NCBI RefSeq assembly: GCF_025352015.1
Contig: NZ_JANXUG010000010.1
Span: 1 to 64,000 of the forward strand
DNA from: Flavobacterium sp.
Lineage (GTDB): Bacteria; Bacteroidota; Bacteroidia; Flavobacteriales; Flavobacteriaceae
Direction: 5' to 3'
DNA: 64,000 nucleotides
This document shows positions 25,809 to 34,447 of the stretch, in pieces. How positions within the stretch are numbered: position 1 is the stretch's first letter; each line of letters starts with the position of its first letter. A program made the translations under genes and the position numbers. The notes beneath the pieces were generated by a model. That model did no database searches. It had not been told where the DNA came from and saw nothing but the letters and a program-made list of their open reading frames with translations.

Positions 25809-27407
25809 TTACTTTCGTTTTAAGTCGAATGATTGTTCCCAATCAAAATTGGCGTGAAGGTTGATTTCTTTGGGCAGATAAATCACTTCTTCGGATTGTC
25901 GTTTTTCTAAATAACTTCCTGTATCCCAAATTTTATTTTTATTGTCGTCGTAAATAATTCGAAGGGTATAAATTTCGGGTTCTAAAGCTTCAAAATTGAT
26001 ACTTGTCTCTTTTTCCGAATACTCCGTTGCTTTTACTTTGCCATCTTTATCGGTAAGTTGCACAATAACTGGAAATCTTTTAACGTTTTCTAAAATCACT
26101 TTCATATTTCCATATTCAGAAGCATTTTTTGTATTAATACTATATTTTAAAGAGTCACTTTTATGCTCGTAAAAATCTTCTAAAGCACCAGGTAACAAAG
26201 CAATTTTATATTTTTCTGCTGGTTCTTTTTTGAAATTTAGGTAGAGTTTTTGATTTATCTCATCGTATTCGGTTTCAAAAGGAATGACAACTGAATTTTT
26301 ATTAGAAATAGCAATTTTTGATTTGTCAAATTTAAGAAGCGGAGTAGCACTAGTTAAAGTAAACCGTTCCCGAAGCGGCAAATTACCTTTAAATTCCGCA
26401 CTTATGGAAAGCGTGTCGGCTTTTTGATTTTTCATTTTCACCGTAAATTCTTTGGTGAACGTATTTTTTTGAACGGTTACATGCAACGAATCTGTTTTTA
26501 TTGGTTTGAACCAAATTTGCAACGAATCTTTTTTTGGGAAATTAGTAATAATTGTGGGGAGAATTTCAGTACCGTTTTTTACCGTGACTTTTACCGCTGA
26601 AGCGTTGCCTTCATAACCCAAAAGCATTCTATTTTTGGAGGCTTGTGTGGGTTTTAGGACATTAAAAGACATAATTTCTTTAAACAATTCCACTTCAAAA
26701 ATTGTGTCGTTTGGAATCGTAATATATTGTTTTTGGAAACCAATTTTATCCGATTTCGGGTTGAATTTGTTATTTCCGTTGTCTTTTAAAGCTACTAAAA
26801 GATATTTTCCTGCTTTGAGATTCTCAAGTTTTACGATTTTTAAACTATCTAATGTATTGGTTACATACTGTGGCGTTTGCTTGTAAATGGTGGAGTCGTT
26901 GAATTTTTCATTAATTTCATAAAGCATCACCGAAACAAAGTTGTCGGTTTTTTTCTCCAATGCGTCCTTAACTTTCACACTTAACGCCAGCGAATCGATG
27001 TAACTTCCAGTTGAAAAAACGTATTTGAATTGCGAAACAGGATTCCCCTCATTATTATCTTGAATACTTTGACCAAAGTTAAAGCTATATGTAGTGTTGG
27101 GTCTCAACGTATCTTTTAGTCTTATAGTGAGTATTTTACTGGCATTTTGTGGCAAAATATCAGGTTCATTTTTCATAGGTGGTGAAATAATCAACTGTTT
27201 ATTCACATTTTTTAGTTTTACATATTCATCAAAAATCAATTTTATTTCCTTACCATTAAAATTAGACGAAAAATTTTTAGGATAACTCGCTTTTAGAACG
27301 GGGGCTATGGTATCTTTTTTCCCGCCAGTTATGTTGCCACGCTTGGCGCATCCCAGCGTTAAAAGTATAAAAAGTAAAGAAAAATATTTAATAGTGTTTT
27401 TTAACAT
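25809..27407 (-). CDS. Lipoprotein with N-terminal Ig-like (Big_5) domain
   Basis: 532 residues from the ATG at 27407, chosen because it opens a lipoprotein signal (MLKNTIKYFSLLFILLTLGC, lipid on Cys20); the longer frame adds ten charged residues in front. The first domain (APVLKASYPKNFSSNF ... TYSFNFGQSIQDNNEGN ... KYVFSTG) is a Big_5-type bacterial Ig-like fold. The rest is beta-rich with conserved LRIIYDDNKNKIWDTG near the end, the pattern of a family found next to comF/glyS in flavobacteria. It is a probable outer membrane or periplasmic lipoprotein of unknown function. Confidence 0.8.
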   Translation of the reverse strand: MLKNTIKYFSLLFILLTLGCAKRGNITGGKKDTIAPVLKASYPKNFSSNFNGKEIKLIFDEYVKLKNVNKQLIISPPMKNEPDILPQNASKILTIRLKDTLRPNTTYSFNFGQSIQDNNEGNPVSQFKYVFSTGSYIDSLALSVKVKDALEKKTDNFVSVMLYEINEKFNDSTIYKQTPQYVTNTLDSLKIVKLENLKAGKYLLVALKDNGNNKFNPKSDKIGFQKQYITIPNDTIFEVELFKEIMSFNVLKPTQASKNRMLLGYEGNASAVKVTVKNGTEILPTIITNFPKKDSLQIWFKPIKTDSLHVTVQKNTFTKEFTVKMKNQKADTLSISAEFKGNLPLRERFTLTSATPLLKFDKSKIAISNKNSVVIPFETEYDEINQKLYLNFKKEPAEKYKIALLPGALEDFYEHKSDSLKYSINTKNASEYGNMKVILENVKRFPVIVQLTDKDGKVKATEYSEKETSINFEALEPEIYTLRIIYDDNKNKIWDTGSYLEKRQSEEVIYLPKEINLHANFDWEQSFDLKRK

Positions 27408-27498
27408 GAAGTCTTTTTTCAAAGCACAAAATAACAATTATATTTATTGTGAATGAAATGTTTTTGGGGAATATTAAAATCTGGCGGCAATGGCATTG

Positions 27499-27848
27499 TT
27501 AGTAATAACCACTTCCACCAACAGATAGCCCTTTATAAGTAAGTACAAAAAGTCCTGTTAGAGCAGTTGCAATCCCCAAAGGTAAAAGCAAAGTTTTAAT
27601 TATTGAGAACTTCCTTTTTTTAATACTTGTTATGTCTTTTATAGGAATTTGTTGTTCTTCAAAATTCTTGGACACAATTATGGCGCTGTCTTTTGTAGTA
27701 CGAAAAACTATTTTGTAATGTTTATGGTTGCGTTCTAATTTGTATGTTTTGCCCGCTTCCAGCTTTCATGTATCGTTGGCAATTGCTTTATAACTGAAAC
27801 AACTCTCAAATAATAACACAATAGCAAATAATAAGAATAATTTTTCAT
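27499..27848 (-). pseudogene. Decayed small lipoprotein/membrane protein gene
   Basis: From the ATG at 27848 the A run after the start is one base short; with that base restored the frame reads a lipoprotein signal (LFLLFAIVLLFESC), then hits TGA at 27768-27766, then continues openly for 88 more codons to TAA at 27501. The later part (KLEAGKTYKLERNHKHYKIVF, DITSIKKRKFSI) ends with a hydrophobic segment (TLLLPLGIATALTGLFVLTY). It was a membrane-anchored protein of about 115 residues. No function can be assigned. Confidence 0.65.
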
Positions 27849-27918
27849 GGTCTACAAATGTTAAGTTATACTACTAATAATAACGAAATGTTTTGAATTT
27901 TAGTATGTTAAGTTCAAG

Positions 27919-28602
27919 TTAACTATGTGCCATCGCCATACAAACAATACTTATTTTAGCATTCGGAATTTTTAATAAAGCCCTACTGCATGCTTCCAGA
28001 GTTGATCCAGTTGTAATCACATCGTCGAGTAACAAGAAATGTTTGCCATGATCTTTTTCTGAAAAATGAACATCAAAAATCGTTGCAATAAAGTCACTTC
28101 TTCCAAGAAGATCTTTTTTGGTTTGCGTTTTGGTATGTGTTTTTCGATATAAAAGATTCTCATTGTAAGCAATATTTAATTCGCTTGATAAAGCTTTGCC
28201 AAAACCAGCCACTTGATTATAACCGCGTTCGCGTAGTCTTTTTTTGTGTAACGGCACTGGAATAATGTAATCAATGTGCTGCATTTGTTTTAGATCTTTC
28301 AATACTGTAGCATACCAATTCCCTATTGTTTCGCTTATTCCTTCTTGTCCTTTATATTTTAATTTGTGAATCATTTCTTGAACAATTCCCTTTTTATGAA
28401 AATAAAAAAAAGCAGCACCAAACTCAAGCGGAATTCTTCCATAAAATTTTTGCACCAATTCGTTATTTTCTGTTGCATGATGATTGGTCAGCGGAATTTC
28501 ATGTCTACATTTTGTACAAAGCACTACTTCGTTTTTCAACAAAAACGATTCGCAACCCGCACAAGACTTCGGAAAAAATAAATTTAGTAGGTGATGTAGC
28601 AT
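27919..28602 (-). CDS. comF: ComF-family phosphoribosyltransferase-like protein
   Basis: A 227-residue ComF protein. The N-terminus has a four-cysteine zinc ribbon (Cys14, Cys17, Cys29, Cys32) and the C-terminus a PRPP-binding loop (LLLDDVITTGSTLEAC) in a type I phosphoribosyltransferase fold, with PVPLHKKRLRERGYNQ between them. In transformable bacteria ComF is needed for uptake or handling of transforming single-stranded DNA; its biochemical activity is still debated. It starts one base after the stop of the nuclease-like gene, so the two form an operon. Confidence 0.93.
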   Translation of the reverse strand: MLHHLLNLFFPKSCAGCESFLLKNEVVLCTKCRHEIPLTNHHATENNELVQKFYGRIPLEFGAAFFYFHKKGIVQEMIHKLKYKGQEGISETIGNWYATVLKDLKQMQHIDYIIPVPLHKKRLRERGYNQVAGFGKALSSELNIAYNENLLYRKTHTKTQTKKDLLGRSDFIATIFDVHFSEKDHGKHFLLLDDVITTGSTLEACSRALLKIPNAKISIVCMAMAHS

Positions 28603-28603
28603 A

Positions 28604-29149
28604 TCAAATGGTTAGCAATTGATTTTTTAAATCTTCAATAGAATTGGCAGTATTCAAATCGGTATTATCTATTTCATACAAATCAGAAAAGGTCTCAAAT
28701 GTTGAACCATCATATCGAGTTCTAATAGAACCTTTGGGATAAAACCTTCTTTTTTCTTTAAAATCTTTTTTTGAAATCCAACCACAAACAGTTAAAACAT
28801 CGTTTGTTTTATTAAAACTGCAAAAAATATAAATATCAGGGTCAAAATAATCTTGTAAGCCAATAAAATTGTTGGTATAACTAGATTTTACCGCAGTGGT
28901 TCGCCCCATTGTTTTTACATCAATTTTATGATTGTTAAAAACTAAATCAACACCATTATCAAAACCATCTTCACCGTTGAAATTTCCTAAATCAAATAAA
29001 TTTAGTATCACATTTTGACCAATTATCCCCGTTAATTGCTGTTCAGGAGTTCCATTGGCAGTGTAACGGTGTCCTAAATTGAACTTTGAAGCCTGGCCTT
29101 TACAATGATTTATAATTATTTCAGTAACTGATATACTAAACATTTCCAT
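28604..29149 (-). CDS. Uncharacterised protein with a PD-(D/E)XK-like core
   Basis: A 181-residue soluble protein I do not recognise by name. It has the arrangement GVDLVFNNHKIDVKTMGR, with Asp68, Asp77 and Lys79 spaced as in the PD-(D/E)XK nuclease fold; the upstream helix GIIGQNVILNLF would supply the first acidic residue but has Gln instead of Glu. The C-terminal half (IYIFCSFNKTNDVLTVCGWISKKDF) has the look of restriction-endonuclease-like proteins. It is co-transcribed with comF. Function unknown; a nuclease is inference. Confidence 0.65.
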   Translation of the reverse strand: MEMFSISVTEIIINHCKGQASKFNLGHRYTANGTPEQQLTGIIGQNVILNLFDLGNFNGEDGFDNGVDLVFNNHKIDVKTMGRTTAVKSSYTNNFIGLQDYFDPDIYIFCSFNKTNDVLTVCGWISKKDFKEKRRFYPKGSIRTRYDGSTFETFSDLYEIDNTDLNTANSIEDLKNQLLTI

Positions 29150-29217
29150 AGAGATTATTAGCTAAAGTAAGAAAAACCTAGGTGATAAAAAAATAAAAAG
29201 AGTATTGAATGTTTTTA

Positions 29218-29225
29218 TATTTTTG
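29218..29225 (+). promoter_or_regulatory. Candidate -7 box of glyS, only seven bases before the start codon
   Basis: TATTTTTG at 29218-29225 matches the Bacteroidota -7 element. No good TTG is found at the right distance. If used, the mRNA leader is about three bases. Confidence 0.4.
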
Positions 29226-29232
29226 CACCACT

Positions 29233-30774
29233 ATGGCAAAACAAGAAGATTTATTCAAGAACGTAATTTCACATGCAAAAGAGTACGGATTTATTTTTCC
29301 GTCAAGCGAAATTTACGATGGTTTGAGCGCAGTATATGATTATGCGCAAAACGGAGTAGAATTAAAAAAGAATATTAGAGAATATTGGTGGAAAGCCATG
29401 GTGCAGATGCATGATAATATTGTGGGGCTTGATGCCGCAATCCTAATGCACCCAACCACATGGAAAGCTTCCGGTCACGTTGATGCGTTTAACGATCCAT
29501 TGATTGATAACAAAGACTCTAAAAAAAGATACCGTGCTGACGTTTTAATTGAGGATTATGCCGAAAAATTAAATCTGAAAGCTAAAAAAGAAATCGAAAA
29601 AGCACGCGAGCGTTTTGGTGATTCTTTTGACGAAGAACAATACAAAACCACCAATCCAAGAGTGATGGAATACCTTTCAAAAGAAAGAGAAATTCTAGAA
29701 AGAATGGGGCGTTCGTTAGGTTCAGGTGATTTAGAAGATGTAAAAGCATTAATTGAAGAACTAGAAATTGCCGACCCAGAAACCGGTTCAAGAAACTGGA
29801 CCGAAGTGCGTCAATTCAACTTAATGTTCGGAACAAAACTGGGTGCTTCTGCCGAAAACGCAATGGATTTATACCTGCGTCCAGAAACGGCACAGGGAAT
29901 TTTTGTCAACTTCTTAAACGTGCAAAAAACAGGAAGAATGAAAATTCCATTCGGAATTGGGCAAACCGGAAAAGCCTTTAGAAATGAGATTGTTGCACGG
30001 CAATTTATTTTTAGAATGCGTGAATTTGAGCAAATGGAAATGCAGTTTTTTGTAAAACCAGGCGAAGAAATGAAATGGTATGAATATTGGAAAGAAAACC
30101 GCTTAAAATGGCATTTGTCATTAGGTTTAGGAAGACAAAATTACCGTTTCCACGACCACGAAAAACTAGCACATTATGCGAATGCAGCTGCGGATATCGA
30201 ATTCAATTTCCCGTTTGGTTTCAAAGAATTGGAAGGAATTCACTCAAGAACCGACTTCGATTTGAAAGCGCACGAACAATTTTCGGGTAAAAAATTGCAA
30301 TATTTTGATACCGAAACCAATTCCAATTATGTTCCTTATGTTGTCGAAACTTCCGTTGGTTTGGACAGAATGTTTTTGGCCGTTTTTGCCACTTCATTAC
30401 ACGAAGAAACGTTAGAAGATGGCTCAACTAGAACAGTTTTGCGTTTGCCAAGTGTTTTAGCACCAACAAAAGCAGCCGTTTTGCCATTAGTAAAAAAAGA
30501 TGGTTTACCAGAAGTTGCCCAAAAAATTATCGAGGATTTGAAATGGGATTTCAATGTTGCTTATGATGAAAAAGATGCCGTTGGAAGACGTTACCGAAGA
30601 CAAGATGCATTAGGAACGCCTTTTTGTATTACGGTTGACCACCAAACGTTGGAAGATGAAACAGCAACGATTCGGCATCGAGACTCTATGAAACAAGATC
30701 GAGTAAAAATTTCAGAAATGAGAACAATAATCAACGAAGAGGTTTCGGTTAGAAACTGGCTGATGAGAATGTAA
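29233..30774 (+). CDS. glyS: Glycine--tRNA ligase, single-chain class II type
   Basis: 513 residues from the ATG at 29233 (MAKQEDLFKNVISHAKEYGFI); the longer frame from 29209 would overlap the -7 box. It charges tRNA-Gly. Class II motifs are present: motif 2 FRNEIVARQFIFRMREFEQME and motif 3 GLDRMFLAVF, with the typical YDGLSAVYDYAQNGVELK start. Its length and single chain place it in the archaeal/eukaryotic-like dimeric type also used by Bacteroidota, not the alpha2beta2 form. The C-terminal anticodon-binding domain ends FCITVDHQ ... SVRNWLMRM. Confidence 0.97.
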   Translation: MAKQEDLFKNVISHAKEYGFIFPSSEIYDGLSAVYDYAQNGVELKKNIREYWWKAMVQMHDNIVGLDAAILMHPTTWKASGHVDAFNDPLIDNKDSKKRYRADVLIEDYAEKLNLKAKKEIEKARERFGDSFDEEQYKTTNPRVMEYLSKEREILERMGRSLGSGDLEDVKALIEELEIADPETGSRNWTEVRQFNLMFGTKLGASAENAMDLYLRPETAQGIFVNFLNVQKTGRMKIPFGIGQTGKAFRNEIVARQFIFRMREFEQMEMQFFVKPGEEMKWYEYWKENRLKWHLSLGLGRQNYRFHDHEKLAHYANAAADIEFNFPFGFKELEGIHSRTDFDLKAHEQFSGKKLQYFDTETNSNYVPYVVETSVGLDRMFLAVFATSLHEETLEDGSTRTVLRLPSVLAPTKAAVLPLVKKDGLPEVAQKIIEDLKWDFNVAYDEKDAVGRRYRRQDALGTPFCITVDHQTLEDETATIRHRDSMKQDRVKISEMRTIINEEVSVRNWLMRM

Positions 30775-31080
30775 ATCTTAAAAATGTCTTTCGAATAAAA
30801 CAAATTTAAACTCAAATTCAAATAATGACTTTGGGTTTTGTCGTTTTGTAAGCATTTGTCCGAATAAATAGTGACATATTAACAAGACGACTGTATATAT
30901 TAACATTCTTTAAAATATAAATATCATTTTTTTACTTTCGTTGTAACGAAAAAAATACGTTTAACACGTTTATTTTTACATATTAAATTTGATTTTAATC
31001 GTTAATAAAACCATTAGTTTCCCCAAAACTACTCACATAACAACTGCTACTGCTTTCCCGACAACAAAGGAAATGCATAC
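30775..31080 (+). promoter_or_regulatory. Intergenic region upstream of the LytTR regulator, with palindrome and -7 box
   Basis: No gene is seen here. TTTCGTT-GT-AACGAAA (30936-30951) is a 7-bp perfect inverted repeat and TAAATTTG (30984-30991) is a good -7 element 33 bases further on; no clear TTG precedes it. The palindrome is placed where a regulator could bind upstream of or over the promoter of the gene at 31081. Confidence 0.4.
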
Positions 31081-31974
31081 ATGAGCCATACTTTTATCAT
31101 TATTGATGACACTCAAGACGATGTCACGAAAACGCAAGCCATTGCTGAACGTTTTCGCAATTTGTCATTTTTGGCATCGGCTACTACTTATGACGATGGT
31201 GTGAATTTAATTTTGGAGCATCAACCACATCTTGTTTTTTTAGAAATAGATCCTTCCGATAAGAAAAGCCATCTTTCATTATCCTTAATCAACGAATTGT
31301 ACCGCTATTTACCCGTTGTTCCTAAAATTATTGTGACCACGAGCAAAAAAGATTTGGCTTACGATGCTTTACAATATGAGGTGGTCGATTATTTGTTGAA
31401 ACCGTTGAATATTAACGATTTTAGAAAAGCCGTATTGAAATTTGATCGCGCTATAAAATCTGATTTGCCACACATGGAAGTCAAAAACCCAGCTGCTACT
31501 TATGAGGTTTTAGACGAAGCAGAAACTCTAAAAGTAGAAATGGCTGATGTGGACGTAAACGACATTGAGGTTAAAATCACACCAATTACTTTGGAAAAAC
31601 CAACTGTAGTTCAGCAAGAAAAAGCATTAATAATTTGTGTTAAATCCTATGGTGATTATCGTTATATCGATTCAGAAGATGTGCTTTATTTTGAAGCCGA
31701 TAACAATTCAACTGATATTCATTTGAATAATGGCGAAATGATTACGGCCTTTAAAACTTTGAAACATTTTGAAACCGTGTTGCCGCCTGCACAATTTTTA
31801 CGCATTCATAATAGTTACATTATAAGTATCAACCAGGTATCAAGGATTCATACGGGCAACACGGTTTGTTATATCAAAAATTCTACTACGAAACTTCCTT
31901 TTTCAAAATCCTATAAAGAAAATGTAGATTTAATCATCAGCCGAATAGCTGCGGGCAATTATTTAGAGATTTAA
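31081..31974 (+). CDS. LytTR-family response regulator with Asp-to-Glu receiver
   Basis: A 297-residue transcription regulator. Residues 1-125 form a receiver domain: the acidic pair is Asp9-Asp10, the Thr is in VTTSKK and the Lys in YLLKPL, but the phosphoacceptor strand reads HLVFLEIDP, so Glu55 sits where Asp is expected. An acidic linker of about 65 residues follows (VEMADVDVNDIEVK), longer than usual. The C-terminal LytTR DNA-binding domain (VLYFEADNNSTDIHLNNGE ... FLRIHNSYIISINQVSRI) is intact. No sensor kinase is adjacent. The protein is probably not switched by ordinary phosphorylation; Glu may mimic the active state. Confidence 0.85.
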   Translation: MSHTFIIIDDTQDDVTKTQAIAERFRNLSFLASATTYDDGVNLILEHQPHLVFLEIDPSDKKSHLSLSLINELYRYLPVVPKIIVTTSKKDLAYDALQYEVVDYLLKPLNINDFRKAVLKFDRAIKSDLPHMEVKNPAATYEVLDEAETLKVEMADVDVNDIEVKITPITLEKPTVVQQEKALIICVKSYGDYRYIDSEDVLYFEADNNSTDIHLNNGEMITAFKTLKHFETVLPPAQFLRIHNSYIISINQVSRIHTGNTVCYIKNSTTKLPFSKSYKENVDLIISRIAAGNYLEI

Positions 31975-32103
31975 AGTAGTAGATTTATTAGAAATAAAGT
32001 TTGGAAACTGATGTATAAAAATCAATTTAATAAAGTTAACAAGAAAAAGAATTAAAAAAGATTGTGAAATAGTGCTAAAATGCACATAGCGTTGTGAATC
32101 TTG

Positions 32104-32133
32104 AATTTCAATTGCATTTATTAATTACTTTTG
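32104..32133 (+). promoter_or_regulatory. Candidate promoter of the phospholipase D-like gene
   Basis: TACTTTTG at 32126-32133 matches the -7 consensus; TTG at 32101-32103 lies 22 bases upstream, within the allowed range. The start codon is 19 bases downstream. Confidence 0.5.
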
Positions 32134-32152
32134 CTCAAAATATGGAGTCAAA

Positions 32153-33787
32153 ATGCATCAAAAAAAACTAGTCCTACTGTTTCTGCTTATTGTAAATTGT
32201 TTTGTTTTTTACGGTCAACAAATTATTAAAGAAACAAATTACACCTTAACGTACTATCCCAAAACTATTGAAATTGAGTTTAATTCGAATGTAACGAACG
32301 ACATTAGATTGGAGGATGCTTTTACACATCAACAAATTGGGATTAATCAACAATCAGCTTCCAAATTTGAAATCAGCGCATTCCCTCCTGCTCAAATTCT
32401 TAAATTGGAGTATACAATGAACGATACAAGAACTTCGAATCCAATTACAACTTATATAGCTACTCCGTCGGCATCCACAGGAATTATAAATGTATATTTT
32501 AATCATCCTGTAGATACCAGTTTTGCTCAAATTCAAAATGCTGTCAACCTCTCAAATACGATGGCTACTACGCTGATATCGTATATCAATAATTGTCAAA
32601 GCACCATGGATATTGCTATTTATAGTTCTTATTCACCTTCGGCAACTACTGGTATTGCAGGAGCTATCAATGCTGCATATAATCGAGGCGTTCAAGTACG
32701 AGTTATATATGATGGTTCTGCAAGTAATTTCATTCCGTTATTAAACACTAATATTCACAGATTGCCTAGTCCAACCACTTCCGCTTATACCATTATGCAT
32801 AATAAATTTGTGATTTTTGATGCTGCTAATAGTGATGCTACCAAGCCGTATGTTTGGACAGGATCTACTAATTGGACTACTTCTCAAATTGATGGTCCTG
32901 ACAAGAATAGTGCTATTGTTATTCAAGATCAAGCTTTAGCGCTCGGATATAAAATAGAATTTGAAGAAATGTGGGGCAGCACTACCGCAACTCCTAATGT
33001 TACAAATTCTAAATTTGGTCAATATAAAACTGACAACACTCCCCATCACTACATCATTGGCGGAAAAACCATTGACAGCTATTTTAGTCCCAGCGACGGA
33101 ACTACAGCAAAAATAGTGGCTTGTTTAAACTCGGCAAATAGCGATAGTGAAGCTGCCGTAATGGATATAACAAAAACCGATTGTAGCGGCGCAATCATCA
33201 GTAGATATAATGCAGGAGTTTCTAAAAGTTATGTTGTTGTTGATGGTCAAAATCCTGCCGGGAATCAAATTACAACTTTACAAAACACATTAACCACTTC
33301 AAAAGCGGTGGTTTATAACGGTTCTGGAATTATGCATCATAAATTTGTTGTAATTGATAATTATAATGCTAATTCAGACCCTCAAGTATTATTGGGATCC
33401 CACAATTGGAGTAGTTCTGCCGAGACTAAAAACGATGAAAATACTCTTATTGTTCATGATTTGAATATAACCAATCAGTATTTTCAAGCATTTGCCTATT
33501 TATTTCAGTTAGCAGGAGGCGTTTTAAATACTTCAACCTATCAAGATACTGTTTTTTCTATTTACCCTAATCCTTCCAAAGGGATTTATTCCTTTACTTC
33601 CAACGATGAATTTAATGCTAATTGGAAATTGAGTGTTTATAATTGCTTGGGGCAAAAAATACTAACTACTTCACAAGATTCATTAACAAACAACACAATC
33701 GACTTATCGGAACAACCAGTAGGAATGTATTTTCTTGAATTTGAAAGCAGAAACAAAACCCATCATTATAGGGTGATTAAGAATTAG
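32153..33787 (+). CDS. Secreted phospholipase D-like protein with type IX sorting domain
   Basis: 544 residues with a signal peptide (MHQKKLVLLFLLIVNCFVFYGQ). Two HKD motifs of the phospholipase D superfamily are present: MHNKFVIFD with GSTNW, and MHHKFVVID with GSHNWSSSAETKNDEN, so one polypeptide forms the active site. The C-terminal 80 residues (FSIYPNPSKGIYSF ... VGMYFLEF ... HYRVIKN) are a type IX secretion sorting domain, which sends the protein across the outer membrane. It could be a phospholipase or a nuclease; nuclease-type enzymes of this fold are equally possible. The ATG at 32141 is out of frame and ignored. Confidence 0.92.
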   Translation: MHQKKLVLLFLLIVNCFVFYGQQIIKETNYTLTYYPKTIEIEFNSNVTNDIRLEDAFTHQQIGINQQSASKFEISAFPPAQILKLEYTMNDTRTSNPITTYIATPSASTGIINVYFNHPVDTSFAQIQNAVNLSNTMATTLISYINNCQSTMDIAIYSSYSPSATTGIAGAINAAYNRGVQVRVIYDGSASNFIPLLNTNIHRLPSPTTSAYTIMHNKFVIFDAANSDATKPYVWTGSTNWTTSQIDGPDKNSAIVIQDQALALGYKIEFEEMWGSTTATPNVTNSKFGQYKTDNTPHHYIIGGKTIDSYFSPSDGTTAKIVACLNSANSDSEAAVMDITKTDCSGAIISRYNAGVSKSYVVVDGQNPAGNQITTLQNTLTTSKAVVYNGSGIMHHKFVVIDNYNANSDPQVLLGSHNWSSSAETKNDENTLIVHDLNITNQYFQAFAYLFQLAGGVLNTSTYQDTVFSIYPNPSKGIYSFTSNDEFNANWKLSVYNCLGQKILTTSQDSLTNNTIDLSEQPVGMYFLEFESRNKTHHYRVIKN

Positions 33788-34447
33788 TTTTTTTTCTAAA
33801 TTCCATTAAGTTTTTATTTTTTTGATACTGCTGTAAACTTTTATTTTCTTTCAATTATTCTTTTCTCATAGGCAAAGCAAAATTTAGCAATCAAACTAAT
33901 TAAGGAGGTTTTTAATTTTAATCATTTACTTATTTTTCCCAAATGTGTATTTTAAAATACGGCTAAAACTTGTAATGTAATTTCCCTTCGCAACATTTTT
34001 AAGATTAATAAATAGTATCATTAAAATACTTCTATCGTAATTATAAGCATAAGCTTAATTACATTTTATTAAGACGTATGTTTTAATCTTTCTGTGTATT
34101 TCTAAAAAAAAAGACCATTAATTTTCGAAGTTCAATTTTGAACAACTTTTATTTTTGATTAACATTTTAATAGTTAAACATCGAAAAAAATACCTGCGAA
34201 GAAAATAGTTCGTTAGAAAGAGAACTAATTTTCTACCATTTTACTCAAAAAATCCAAAATCATCCACCATAATTTGGGCATCGTTCACTATCAAATGATG
34301 TCATTCTACCATAAACACCATTGTGAGTAGGGATTCACACTTGCATCCTTTTTAGTTTTACATCGTTATCTAGAAGAAATAATAAATATGTTTTTTAGGT
34401 TTAACACAAATATAAATTTAAAAATTAACTACATAAATTCTAAAATT
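33788..34447 (+). promoter_or_regulatory. Long intergenic region upstream of the repeat-peptide gene
   Basis: No coding sequence is supported in these 660 bases. They hold a perfect 14-bp palindrome GTATTTTAAAATAC (33947-33960), a second palindrome GTTCAA-TT-TTGAAC (34130-34143) directly before a good -7 box TATTTTTG (34150-34157), and an imperfect inverted repeat AAAATAGTTC/GAACTAATTTT (34203-34232). If transcription starts near 34162 the leader of the next gene is nearly 290 bases, long enough for RNA-level control. A start at 34388 in frame with the next gene is possible but gives no signal peptide. Confidence 0.4.
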
